The notes under the pieces are model-generated. The model was not told where the DNA came from, searched no databases, and worked only from the letters and a program-made list of their open reading frames with translations. From Alitta virens (lineage: Eukaryota; Annelida; Polychaeta; Phyllodocida; Nereididae), in assembly GCA_932294295.1 (NCBI GenBank), contig OW028574.1, positions 15,944,215 to 16,008,214 on the forward strand: a stretch of DNA of 64,000 bases, written 5' to 3'. How positions within the stretch are numbered: position 1 is the stretch's first letter; each line of letters starts with the position of its first letter. Of the stretch, positions 1 through 11,855 are shown piece by piece. The position numbers and the translations under genes are program-made.

Positions 1-21
1 ATTAATGTGCATTTCTTTCAG

Positions 22-177
22 GAAATCTTTGGGCCGGTCCTGTGTAGCTTGGAAGTTGACACTTTGGATGATGCTATCAACATCATCAATGCTAATCAGT
101 ACGGCAACGGAACTGCAATCTTTACTAACAATGGAGCCACAGCTCGAAGATACATTCATAGTATTGACGTTGGACAG
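22..177 (+). CDS. ALDH6A1: ALDH6A1 (methylmalonate-semialdehyde dehydrogenase), internal exon
   Basis: This is an exon of 156 bases (52 codons, phase 0 at both ends), preceded by a polypyrimidine tract with ttctttcag and followed by the donor gtgtgt. It encodes EIFGPVLCS followed by the [10 protein letters not shown] block. These are hallmarks of the aldehyde dehydrogenase superfamily near its C-terminal third, and of the CoA-acylating mitochondrial enzyme that oxidises methylmalonate and malonate semialdehydes in valine and thymine catabolism. It reads straight into the next two exons. The catalytic Cys exon must lie upstream of the window. The family call rests on recognition of the motifs and I am confident in it. 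Confidence 0.93.
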
Positions 178-392
178 GTGTGTATACTTATGTTTGCTTT
201 GAATGCATGCTATTCTGCATGTTGTAATATACATGTTTATATGATATGTTGCTTATTACATTATAATAATGAAATTTATGTGGTAAAGTTCCGAGCTTTT
301 TGTTGATCATTGGGTGGTCCCTTTTCATCTATGGCGGACTGAGTCTATAATTGGCTTAATGGTAATTTTGAATATTTTTATGTTTCCTTCAG

Positions 393-491
393 GTTGGTAT
401 CAATGTGCCTATCCCAGTACCCTTGCCGATGTTCTCATTCACCGGATCAAGAGGATCATTCCGTGGAGACACCAACTTCTATGGAAAACAG
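393..491 (+). CDS. ALDH6A1: ALDH6A1, penultimate coding exon
   Basis: The exon has 99 bases (33 codons, phase 0), an acceptor ending tccttcag and a donor gtaatg. It encodes the [18 protein letters not shown] block followed by SRGSFRGD. That block is specific for the methylmalonate-semialdehyde dehydrogenase branch and forms part of the C-terminal oligomerisation and active-site wall region of the enzyme. The reading frame is continuous with the exons on both sides. Confidence 0.95.
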
Positions 492-700
492 GTAATGATA
501 TTTTATGTTATAATTTGGTGAATTATGCATCTTGCGATAGTAGTATATGTAGTATATATAACAGGTTGCTACTGATATCACTAATTGTGAAAACTGTCTT
601 AATTTGTTGTAATAGAATATCTGGGTTGCTGATTCTTAATGTATTTGAATCATAAGGTAATGATGGCATTTTATTAAAAAATTGTTTCATATCTTTGCAG

Positions 701-802
701 GGCATCCAGTTTTACTCTCAGATCAAGACAGTGACCCAGTTGTGGCGATCAGAAGATGCTACAGACTCTAAAGCTGCCACTTCTATGCCTGTTATGCGTT
801 AA
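701..802 (+). CDS. ALDH6A1: ALDH6A1, terminal coding exon with stop
   Basis: The acceptor is atctttgcag and the exon opens GIQFYSQIKTVTQLW, the conserved C-terminal end of the enzyme. It finishes TSMPVMR and TAA at 800-802. The C-terminal tail matches the usual length and composition of mitochondrial MMSDH. The 3' untranslated region follows immediately and carries a tandem duplication with two poly(A) signals. Confidence 0.95.
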   Translation, partial: GIQFYSQIKTVTQLWRSEDATDSKAATSMPVMR

Positions 803-866
803 ATTAATTCGGTACTGAAATTAGAATTTTATTTTTGCCAGTGGTGCTTTAGGCAGCTACTCATTC

Positions 867-1287
867 CAAATCGAGAGTGAACAAACTGTCTCAATGAAGA
901 CCCAGTACAACATTTTTCATACAGCTTTATATGAATTAAATCAATTCTGATCTTCGCAAATCATGAAATGCAGAAGATTGTAATTTTCACTAATGTTACA
1001 ATGAAGTACTTTGTTTTTCTAACTTTGAGTCATGGTCAACGCTTGCTGAAAAGCTTATTGATAATAAATGCAAAATACAAATCGAGAGTGAACAAACTGT
1101 CTCAATGAAGACCCAATACAACATTTTTCATACAGCTTTATATGAATTAAATCAATTCTGATCTTCGCAAATCATGAAATGCAGAAGATTGTAATTTTCA
1201 CTAATGTTACAATGAAGTACTTTGTTTTTCTAACTTTGAGTCATGGTCAGCGCTAGCTGAAAAGCTTATTGATAATAAATGCAAAAT
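867..1287 (+). repeat. 211-bp tandem duplication in the ALDH6A1 3' UTR, with duplicated AATAAA
   Basis: Bases 867-1077 are repeated almost exactly at 1078-1287, with a period of 211 bases and only a few substitutions (for example aacgcttgctg against agcgctagctg). Each unit ends with a poly(A) signal, AATAAA at 1063-1068 and at 1274-1279. The duplication lies just after the stop codon of ALDH6A1 and so probably gives two alternative cleavage sites. That use is inferred from position. Confidence 0.9.
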
Positions 1288-2052
1288 GGCTGCAGTCATG
1301 TCAGTGTTTTTTGTCCTGTATTTTTTGAGAATACATGGTCACCATTTTCCTGCTGGCAAAGGTCACATTGAAATGCAGTTTTCTGCAATTGATTAAATGG
1401 GTATCAATGTGACAAATATCTTTGCAATGTATGTATATGGTAGCCTAATTGCCACATATAATAAATAACCTGCTTATATTATGGCCAAGGGGGAGGTAAC
1501 CAAACCATGCCCCAGTGGCCCAACAGTGCCCCCTTAATTGGCCCAGTCATTTTTGCCATGGGAAGTTGGCCTGTAGTGTGGAGCATCTACACATAGCTCC
1601 CAAGTTTTAGAAACGGGTTTGCTGGTCATCTGAGTGAGGCCAGGGGTCTGTGGGCGGGCGACCTGAGACCCCCTGAAGCTTTGGCTTCCAAGTCGCTTTG
1701 AGCTGTTGTGCATTCTGAGCATTTTAAGCTACTAAAACACCAACCATAATCATGTAAACTGGCCATAGTGCCAAAAGAGGGGTTTTTTCCCCTAAGCTTT
1801 TGCAAAGGTATGCTGGGCAGAGGTTTTGACATTAAATGCTGGTCAAACCCGCCAAATTGGCCCTTGGAGCTATTGAAATATTAGCTGAATTGTATGTGGT
1901 TGGTTGAAATCAGGGGTATACTAGGGGGCGTTTAGCAAAGGGATGGCCCATATATATATGAGGAAAATTATGCAACCAAATTTGAGTGATAAAAATAATG
2001 AAATCGGGGGGGTTTTTTCTTCTTCAAAAAGTGCTGTCAATTACAATGCTAA

Positions 2053-2173
2053 TACCGTAGGAGGTATTATCGACAGGGTGGGTATTTTTGACACTTAAAT
2101 TAATTTGTTAAAAAAAAAAAATAATAATTTTTTAATGTGTCGAAAATACCCTCCGTTACGCAACTTACGGTAC
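2053..2173. repeat. Imperfect inverted repeat (MITE-like)
   Basis: The left arm (taccgtaggaggtatt, then gggtatttttgacac) matches the reverse complement of the right arm (gtgtcgaaaataccctccg, then ttacggtac). The arms are about 45 bases long with several mismatches and are separated by an A/T-rich centre. A related fragment, taccgtaacggagtatt, lies at about 2275. This looks like a decayed foldback element. Confidence 0.45.
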
Positions 2174-3154
2174 TTCTTTCAAAGAGATTGTCTGTTTATG
2201 ATTTAATGTGAAGATGATTGTATTAATTCTAAAGTAAAAAATATATTTTACTTTTATTTATTCATCTTTTTGTATACCGTAACGGAGTATTACTTAAATT
2301 GGTTTGTTTTTGATACTGTGCAACCCCAACCAACCCGGTACCACCAACCTGTCTACTATGGGTGCAAGCGGCTTGAACTCTCCCCGAAGTCCTTGACATT
2401 GACCCGTACATATGCGCCACCAAACGGTCCGTGGTAGAAACATTTCTGAACGCATTTGGCCGATGTGACGGGACTTTTCATTTATTTACATCTGACAGCA
2501 ATTTCTGTGACAGTTACTAATGTTACAACTACAAGAACAATGCCTACGATGAAGTTAAGGTGTCAAAACATTAAAAGGTAAGATTAATGTACTGAGTCGT
2601 TCAAGACAGCTGAGCTGGGGTCAACAACCTATTGCATTGTATAATGACTTGAATGGGTTGTTCAATCTGTGCAATTATGACAGCTTCATTGTAGCTGTTA
2701 AAGAACGAATATAGTTAAAATTTATAAATAAATTGGCTCCAATTAGAATAATTGCGATCTATGGCACTGAAACAACCCAATTAGCTTGAGAAATTAATGG
2801 GAATTATAATATATGGTACCGGTATGTCAGGCCTGTATTATTTTTAGATCTATATACCCAGTGCATAGTATACTGTAATTAAGGACATGACTTAAAATGA
2901 TACTAACTGGAAATTAAAAAACTGCCATGCAAGTTTCAAGATGAAACTGTCAACTAACAGCATACTCATTCATTGCAATTCCATTCATTCCGGAAGAAAC
3001 GAAATACAGTTAGTTTCATTAAAAACAGCCTGTCAAATTGAAACTAGACAAAGCTGTCATAGCTGGCTACTCAAAACCGGATCTAAATGTACATATTTAT
3101 GATATATTCGATTAATTTCTTACATTTACCAAGGTGATAGATATAAGCCGATTA

Positions 3155-3680
3155 TTAAGGCCCCCTTCACACATAGCCGGATCAGACGCCGGATTGTCCA
3201 GGAGTATAACTCCGGCAAACTCCGGTAATAGCGTGTAGACCTCATGTTTATTGTCGGCATTGTCCGTCATTGTCCGGGGCGATTCGGGACCACCTTGGGA
3301 CTCCGAGGAAAAAAAATTAAACATGTTCAATTTTTCATGCCGGAGGTCCCGGAGTATTTAATCCGTGTAGACTCCCAGTAGACTCCTTCGATCTCCGGGA
3401 ATCTCCGTATTGACTCCGGCATACTTCGTGGTATCTCCGGATACGTCCGGCGTCAACCGGGCATGAATAATTCGCCGCCATTAACGCCGGAGAGTACAAG
3501 GACCAACACGGTTCCACTCAAATAAACACGGTGTAAAGACCGGTTATATCCTTGAAGGCACCGTGTAAAATCTGTTTCACTTCGAGACAGTCGTGTTACC
3601 TCCTTGTTGACATCGTATTGTCATCGTGTACACATCGCCAAACATTTCTTTTTTTGCTTGACATTTAACAGCTCTTTGAT
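3155..3680 (-). mobile_element. Truncated copy of a CCGG-rich MITE (family A)
   Basis: It begins at TTAA (3155-3158) with the terminus ggcccccttcacacatagcc followed by cggatcagacgccgg. It runs in inverted orientation relative to the full copy at 9.4-10.0 kb, sharing the internal blocks ending at caaacattt and gacatttaacagctctttga. Homology stops at about 3680, so the last part, including the second terminal repeat, is missing. The copies are diverged, so it is an old, dead, nonautonomous element. The short ORFs inside it are not genes. Confidence 0.75.
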
Positions 3681-6600
3681 GTTGCATACACTGGGTGGAT
3701 GAAGTCATTGAATTGTCTGTGACACCAACTTATGCTGCCAATATCGACATGCAGTTATAATGGCAATTTTGAAATGTGATTTTCTCTTTTTTCTTTCACG
3801 TAATTGATAGAGGCAAATACCCCTGTACTGGTATCAGCCTACAATAGTATTTTCGTATATTATAGAGAATCTTTTTATTTGCTTTCATGGTCAATGAAGT
3901 TATTATTATTGAAATGAATTGTGGCATATTGTCACTTATCAAATTTTGTTGAGTCATTCTAGGTGTGTTCTATTTACATTTTTGGATATTGTTCATATTA
4001 CTAAACAATACAAAGCACATTTACACAAGAGCGGTATATATTAGCCATAAATAAACATACATATATATTTATACGCTTCTTCAAATATATTAATTAGTGC
4101 GTGACCACGTTGTACCAGTCAAAGAAATAATTTCTTACAAAAAATTTGTCCTAAAAACTGATTTCATTCACATTCTTTAAAATCCAATCTGTACCGAAGG
4201 CATAGCTAAATTGACAACAATACCATGGTATTTAGTTTGGTCCAATGAAGCAGTGGGTGCTGCTGCATTAATTTGTCATAACAATTAGTGTCCGAAAAGG
4301 ACAATTTGATATATTTTTTTAAGGAACCAACATCAGCTCCTGTAATTTCATTTCTAAGCTACTTATGTTTTGGTATGCCATGAAGTGATGTGCATAGGCA
4401 GATCCTGGGGGTGGTTGCAGGGGACCTCACCCCCTCCTTCCCCCCTCCCTCCCCCTGGCCATTTGTTCCAAAATTAATTACGTGTATGACCTTTTGTAAA
4501 ATTTTGAAATTTGCAAATATTGCTCTAATTGGCATGAGGCATTCCAAATACAATACTGGAGAAAATGATTATGAAAGATGCTGTCAAATGTTAGTTAAAT
4601 AAATAAGATTTGCAATAGATTGGAATAGTCTTGTAAAGACTCTGTGTAGACATCTTCATTATTGTTACTTAAATTTAGAAATACATATTATTAGCAAAAT
4701 ATTCAGGTGTACTTAATATAGTTATGGTTAGTTTGTGGTTTAGTTTTTAAGTGCAGTTGACAGGAGCTGTTAATTGTCAAATTTAAACATCAAGTAGGTC
4801 ACCTAGACCTAGTGATCTAAATTTGCTATATTTAACCATCGTGTGATTCACAAGTCAGTCAGGTTTCCTGGTGTAAGATTTGTTGAAACCCCTAATATAT
4901 GTATATTGCGTGACTTGATATATCAAAGTGACTGTGAGGTCTAAGAACTGGATGAGTGCATCCCACGATTTTTGCTCATTTAATTGTTATGCAATATTAC
5001 ATTCGTATGAGCCAGTATATATATATGTCTAGTTATGTATGTAATTTAGAGACTGCGTGACATTCAAAAGTGTAGAATACATGTATATCCATTTTATACA
5101 ATGCATCTCAAACATATAGGGCCACTTAATTAGGCCTGGAAAATTAGGACTCATTCTGAATATAATAATCAAGAAATATGGTATTTATCATCCAGGTAAC
5201 CTGAAGTCATTATTGATTTTGCGCTTATATCAGAACACTGTATATTTCGTTTTGTTTACAAAGATATATAGGCCTAAGTCTGGGCATGTTCGCACTCAAA
5301 AGATGTTAATTCAGAAAACCTGTCATCCTGAATTGTAAAATTTGCACTGAAGTCAAATAAATCTGCCATCGAATGCAATAACTAAAAATTATTAAGCAGA
5401 CTATACTGCAAATAAAACAACAACAACAGTAATACTTGTTTAAACTTGATAGGCTACCAAAAAACAACAAAAAAAAAAAACTACCGAAGTTGCTTTAGAA
5501 ATTAGGCCAACTGTGATGACGCTTCTGTCGGCCATTAATGTCACCGTGACATAAAAGTATTTACGCCAGCGCCACTGACGTCATTCGCAGACACTAGGAA
5601 GGGGGGGACTCACACCCACAATGTAGATCATATGAGTTGCTGCTTACAAATGAGTTGGGATGTTTTATTCTCAACAATTCTGGAATAATAGGGGTTATGC
5701 CCCAAGTCAACACTGTTACCAGGATAATATCACTCCCAGCAAGTACAGCTATTACCCATACAGGTATACAACTTACAGCTGTGTGTGTACTTAATTTCCA
5801 GAAATATCAGATTTGGAATTAATTTCGAGTCTAAGTGACAGTAAATTTAGATTTTGTATTTTGAAATTCATTGCAAAATTTCCACATGATATCATCAATT
5901 AAGTTGTGAAGAATGTTTGATAAACCTTGTTCCACTTAATTTTGTTCTTCATTTTAAAAAAAAAGATTCAGATTTTTGAAACCGCTTAAGATATTATATG
6001 AATTCATAGATCACTTTCATTTTATTTGCTGGGTGTTTTTAAAGATAAATTTAACTTTTATGTTTGATATTTTCTAAGTGTAATTTCATAAATTATAACT
6101 TGACAACCAAGTAACTTCTTTGAATGGACAGTGCTATGAAAATGTTAGGGTGTTTAATTGGGATGCTTGGTGTATGTTAGCTAATCCATGAATATATACT
6201 ACATTTTTTTTATTACATTGATATACAAGCTGGATCTATATTAATTCTGCATTACAACGAGATATGTGTGTTAACTTGAAAAACAATTTTGAAATTGTAT
6301 TAATTACTTTATTAGATTTATTAGATTAAATAATTTTATTCAATGTCACTGTAGGCCTTGCTTCTAAACGAGACCGGCTTCTATTTTAGACCCGGCTTCT
6401 AATCAAGAATATATGGCATTTATCATGCTTACTGTAGTTTTACAATTCTCATTTACAATTTAGCATTTAATATCATATACTGGTGCATGCTAAAAATAGA
6501 CTTATTTTGCTATACACGTGTTTCTAAATAATGACCTTTGGTGTACTGAACACAATTCTTCCGTGATCATTATGTTTTATTTATGGAAAATAAAAATAAT

Positions 6601-6974
6601 GGGAATTTTGTGAAGTATAAATTCTCACCCTTGCTTGGAGCAATTTCGCATGATGTAGTATTTTGGGGAATGTTTCACTTCTTAGTTCATCACACATGTC
6701 CTAGAAAGCTCTGTTGGTCTTTAGTACAACAACGTTGTGCTATTGATTGTGCAGTAAATCCAAAGACAATATATTGTCTTTGGTAAATCTTTATTTTGTA
6801 CGTTAAAAAAAAAAAAACAGTAAAAAAGGAAAATGATTTAAGAAGAAAGAAAAGGCTCATAATAGATAAATATAATAGAAAATAACGTTTGATGTTACCG
6901 AGCACTATATAAAATTTCAACAATTTGAGATGTTTCATCTCCAGCTAGAAACCACCGATCAATGCTATCACGTC

Positions 6975-7182
6975 TACACTCGGCGACAGTGAATTTCGCC
7001 ACGACAGCGAGATTCGCCACCCCCCTAAAACACCTTTTAGATGGCTGCCGCAGCGTAAGAACACTGTCAATGATCTGTACAATTAGTTTTGTAACAAATC
7101 AAAGCATTGCTATGTGCATAATCGTGTTTTAGGGTGGTGGCGAATCTCGTTGTCGTGGCGAAAATCACTATCGCCGAGTGTA
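6975..7182. mobile_element. Mariner-type MITE with TA flanks and about 55-bp terminal inverted repeats
   Basis: The left arm starts CACTCGGCGACAGTG, and the right arm ends with its near-perfect reverse complement (CACTATCGCCGAGTG). The arms extend through ttcgccacgacagcgagatt and ccacccccctaaaacac. Both ends are flanked by TA (6975-6976 and 7181-7182), which suits a Tc1/mariner target site. The interior is about 100 bases and noncoding. Confidence 0.7.
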
Positions 7183-8389
7183 CTTATTAACATCTTCAAA
7201 TTTACATTCACTCAATCAGCTTGATACCACATTACAGCAGTTTACATATATGGATTGGTACGGAAATGTATCAATTTTAACATTATATTCTTTAATATAT
7301 CTTAAATTCCTACCCTATTCGGGTGTGACTCCTTATATAATTTCTATACAGTAAAAATGATGTTGTAAGTGTTGTCTTATAACCAGAATAAAAGAATCTT
7401 AGAAAATCTTTTACATAATCTTTTTATGTCAACAATTTGGCAAATAATTTGAGTAATACTGACAGTTAGAGGGTGATAATACATAGAAAAAAAATTATTT
7501 CAGAATTTCAAATGGAAACCACCCAGGTTTTGTTAAGGCTAAAATACCATTTCCAAAAAGGTATAACACATGCCTGTATCTTTGATCCATCCCAAGACCG
7601 ATTGAATGTTTAGTCAATTTGAAAGAATTTGGTACATGCACATGGCTTAATTCAGTGAAAAATAAGATTCACTTTGAATACCAACATTGCTGTATTTAAA
7701 CTTTAATTCACATTATAATAACTTAATTTTGAGACTAAATGAGCCCGAATAGACATATATGTATATATCGCTCTCTTTGTTCTTTTACAGGCCTAAAAGT
7801 ATTCATTCATTTAATTTGAATTATGGTGTAAACCTTAATATTATAAGCAGTACATGGCTAAATATTTTTCTGGATGGAAAGATAATATTGCAAAGATTAT
7901 ATGCGCATGGATTGGTTTTTTTTTTAGACAATTATATTTTAACAAATCTTAAATTATTCAGACACCCAGGAATCTCCAGCTTGAGAGCAAATGTTTTAAG
8001 TACTTTCTTAGGCTTTTATAACAGCTAGCCCTGATACTTGTCTTCTTTATATATAGGCCATGTCCACTCACATTGTTTGTTGCACACACAAGTTTACTTA
8101 TTATAACATTATTACCATGATATTTCTGACAAATCTCACACATCTTATATACTGTTTCATGAAATGCCCCCTTTCTCAGTTTTTCCATTACACTTAAAGC
8201 TTCACTTGGGTAGGGAACACTCATTCACAACCAAAACTAATTTTGTTCATCCTTGCAAAACACTACAGGGTAATTTTTAATATTTAGATTTGCTGGCAAT
8301 TTTGTGAATTATGCAGGAAGGTCATTTAAGTATTACATCAATGCTACTGGTCAGAAGCTTAGTCGGCTTACATGACCAGCTATCAGAGT

Positions 8390-8613
8390 CAGATGTAATG
8401 AGGGGATGATATGGTTTGAGTCCATGCCATTTTACACATTCACCTCAGGGGGGATCTTCAACTTACTCAAGCCACTATGGTTAACATCTCGCGATACTGA
8501 CATCCAGCGATCAAGCTCATGAAGAGTGCCTGTGCCAGGGATCAAACCTGGGACCTTCAGAGTAGTTGGTTAGTGTTCTAACAGGCTAATGCCTTAACCA
8601 CTAGGCTACCCAA
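8390..8613 (-). mobile_element. tRNA-derived SINE
   Basis: On the minus strand a tRNA-like head starts near 8612. It has an A-box-like element tagcctagtggttaaggc (complement of 8592-8609) and a B-box-like element ggtttgatccc (complement of 8538-8548), spaced as in a tRNA gene. A non-tRNA body follows to about 8390. It does not form a clean tRNA cloverleaf, so it is a retroposed SINE with a pol III promoter relic and not a functional tRNA. The 3' limit is approximate. Confidence 0.6.
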
Positions 8614-9402
8614 CAAACAGAATTGAATTCATTCAATTTAAAATAATATTCATAGTACCATCCGAGACTGCAGTGGTTTATCTGTCAATTCTCCATGGAT
8701 TCAATTGCTGATGGACTATTCCATTATTTCATAGATCCCCTAAATTGGTATTCATTTTATAGCCAAATTGCTCATTAGTAAAGAGATATAAGGATATTAC
8801 ATAAATATCGCTGACCTTTTAAAGTTGCGTAAATCGCTAAATTTCTTCATAAAGGACCAAATTTTCAACGAGGCTTGGGAGGGATAAAAAATAAAGGTAC
8901 ACCTATGTGTAATACATCATTAGAAAGGGTTTTTGAACCTTAACAAAGTTAGGATGGTTTCCCATTAAAATTCTGACATTCATGATTATCACCCCCTGTA
9001 ATACTGTACACAGACACAATATCCACTTTACTATAGTGGGAAATTATTTTAGTTCTTATTGGATATGAATTAATTTCAATTTATCTCTTTGGATATTAGG
9101 TGCACATAAATATTTTAGGAGGACAGCAAATGAATACTTCGTGTACATTGTACAATGAAGACATTTATATATTACAATAGGCCCCATTTATAACGGACAC
9201 ACTTTTAGATATACAGCTTGTAAACAAATATGGTAAATATGATTATAGCAATACTCTAGACAAAAGAGTTGTCAACATATGTAATAAGTACACTTTTTCA
9301 AGCCCACAAACCTTTTTCAGGGAAAAATACTCAAATGATTGTATCAGGATTTTAAAAGATTTTCCTGCTAATGATGGCATTGTTGATAGCTGCAGGACAC
9401 TG

Positions 9403-10025
9403 CTAAAGGGGGTTTCACACTTAGCCGGATCAGATGCCGGAGTGTCCCGGAGTAACATTTTATTCACTGCGGGGGGTTCCGGGATCAAAGAGCTGTTAAA
9501 TGTCAACAAAAAATAAATGTTTGGCGATGTGTACACGATGTCAATACGGTCTCAACAAGGAGGTAACACGACTGTCCCGGAAGAGTGCGGAGTGAACCGG
9601 AATTTACACGGTGCCTTCAAGGATATAACCGGTCTTTACGCTGTGTTCATTCGTGTGGAACCGTGTTGCTCCTTGTACTCTCCGGCGTTAATGGCAGCGA
9701 AATATTCATGCCCGGTTGACGCCGGACGTAGCCGGAGATATGCCAGCGTCAACACGGAGATTCCCGGAGATTGGCAGAGTCTACTGGGCGTCTACACGGA
9801 TCAACACGGATCAACACGGATTAAATACTCCGGGACCTCCGGCATGAAAAATTAAACATGTTTAATTTTTTTCCCCGGAGTCCCAAGGTCGTCCCGGATC
9901 GCCCCGGACAATGACGGACAATGCCAGAAAGAAACACGAGGTCTACACGCTATTACCGGAGTTTGCCGGACCTATACTCCTGGACACTCCGTCGTCTGAT
10001 CCGGCTAAGTGTGAAACCCCCTTAA
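9403..10025. mobile_element. Full-length CCGG-rich MITE (family A), about 620 bp
   Basis: The terminal inverted repeats are ggggtttcacacttagcc followed by ggatcaga at the left, mirrored at 9989-10021. The right end abuts TTAA and the left end reads CTAA, consistent with a TTAA target as used by piggyBac- or Kolobok-type transposases. The interior is dense in ccgg and cggag words and encodes no transposase. A truncated relative lies at 3.16 kb in the opposite orientation. Confidence 0.75.
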
Positions 10026-11741
10026 AAGATTACAGCAATGAAGGCAAAATGTTACTGAAACTTCTGTTAAAGGTCAGGTAACGGGTTTGTGTGACATTAA
10101 TTTTATGTAACTTTTTATAAATATACAATTAATTTTATCTCTATATATATTTACCTGTGTGGTACTATACATGTATCTATTTCCTTTTGGAAGCTGGTGA
10201 TAGGAGTCGGTAACATTTTTGTAGTCGATCATCAGTTGAGGGAAACCAACCGATGATCGATTTTAGTCGGTTTGGATACCTATAAACTGATTATTAAATT
10301 CCATACATTTTCACTTACAAAATATTGAATTGTGGAAACACAACAAGTGTCAATAACAACTGTTAATGAGAATCAATAGAATGCTTTATTTTCAAACCTT
10401 AATCTGAAAGCATTTAATTGATCTTGGCAAATTTTTTATTAAGTGACTGACGATCGAGTATTATCGATCATCGACCCATAACTATTGGAAGCAATAAAGG
10501 TTATTATTATTATTATAACAAAAGTTCAGTTATAAATTATAACGAGGTCCTTGTCCAGGTATGGATTTTTGACGACCTATCACACGATAAAACGATATAT
10601 AGCGAACTGATGGGAGATTGAGATCTGTGACATACGTAACTGTTACAGCAGTTTGCTGTGTGAAAATTGAGCAAAATTGATGAATCCCTTTGAAAGATAT
10701 GAAACACAAATCTTTAGAATGCATATATTATGTAATTATTTTGTAAATAATGTCAGATGAAGAAAATATATTTTGTCTTAATTTCTACTATCCACTTCCA
10801 AAGTTCAAAAATTAAAGTTTTAGTCATAATTGAACTTGTAACCATGGAATTTAATGCAGTAGAACAAGCTAAGCAACATCGTTTTTTTCAGGCGATTGAC
10901 CATATGGCCTATATATAGAGCTTACTGGCCATTAGTACCAGAGAAGTAAAAACTTCTTGTTGCAAGCAGCTGTAGCTGAATTTTCTAAGGCATCGATAAT
11001 TACTATCGACTATTATCACACAAGTCCGGTACAGGTCTATTTTTAAAGAGAGCAGGCCATTACTTTATATTAAAGCTTAATAATTATCATGTATTTGTAT
11101 TCATTCTATTTCACACTGGACAATTAAACACTCCCATTTCTCTGAGCACTGTTCACACATTGCCAGATATCTATTTTTATTTTATTTTTTATAATTTTCT
11201 TGATTACACCCGACTCATACACAAAGTACTATAAATTAATATAACAAAAAATGTTCACACCCTCATAGGGTCTATTATAAACTGGTCCGACTGTATGATG
11301 CATTTTTTAAAATCATTATAATGCATTAGCTGCTTCATGCTCCCGGTCAATGATGTTGGACGATGAACTGTTATCTTGGCACTGTGATGATGCTGCACCT
11401 GTATTTTAGTCTGGCAATCAGGTGAACTGTCATCTGATGTTATCAGGAAAGAAACTGTCTTTGCCTTAGCTGTGGGCGATCTCTTTGTAGTTTGGGGTTA
11501 ATTTAGTGCATGTCTCAAAATGAAAAGTGGTAAAAAAGAAAAAGAAACGATAGTGTTGATTTATGGCATATCAGTAAGATTAAAGCTACAAATTTCTCAG
11601 ATTGAGCTTATAAGAGTAAAATAATCTTACAGCATTGCTGTAAATGGCGAAGAATCAATCAATCTATCTATCTATCTATTGTCCTTCCTTCCTTCCTTCC
11701 TTCCTTGACAAATTTATACATTTATTTGTCTTTATTTTCAG

Positions 11742-11855
11742 GACTTCTAGTGAATTCAGCAACATAGAAGACATAGGCAGCCTGGATGCCCCGAAACAAA
11801 AAGGTCCTAAACCTGGTCAGCAGAAACGAAAGAAGAATGCTACCCCAGCCGTAAG
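11742..11855 (+). CDS. Class I bHLH-PAS transcription factor, exon ending in the basic region
   Basis: The acceptor is tttattttcag and the donor is gtaagg. The exon starts and ends in phase 2. It encodes an Ser/Glu-rich then Lys/Arg-rich stretch (KQKGPKPGQQKRKKN, then ATPAV) and ends with AG of a split Arg codon. That AG joins exactly to the A opening the exon at 60242, which continues AEKSRNAAKYRRD, the bHLH-PAS basic region. The join rests on phase, on the basic composition and on the same strand; it needs a transcript to prove it. An alternative donor four bases upstream would break the frame. Upstream exons, including the start codon, are not identified. Confidence 0.72.

Larger units (their letters stand above)
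1288..11741. other. Intergenic or intronic DNA between ALDH6A1 and the first visible bHLH-PAS exon
   Basis: There is no convincing coding exon here. The ORFs are short, AT-rich and without family motifs, and those around 3.3 kb and 9.5-9.9 kb lie within repeats. The stretch holds the repeats listed separately: an inverted repeat at 2.05 kb, a truncated MITE at 3.16 kb, a mariner-like MITE at 6.98 kb, a SINE at 8.4 kb and a full MITE at 9.4 kb. The 5' exon(s) of the bHLH-PAS gene may lie here, but I could not recognise them. Confidence 0.6.

Noticed and set aside
3112..3517. ORFs of 60-72 codons at 3.1-3.5 kb.
   Set aside because: They lie in the truncated MITE.
8536..8612. A tRNA gene on the minus strand.
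   Set aside because: A- and B-box words are present, but the stems do not pair well and a SINE body follows; listed as a SINE.
9243..9855. ORFs of 97 and 112 codons at 9.2-9.9 kb.
   Set aside because: They lie within or across a MITE with inverted ends and carry no protein family features.
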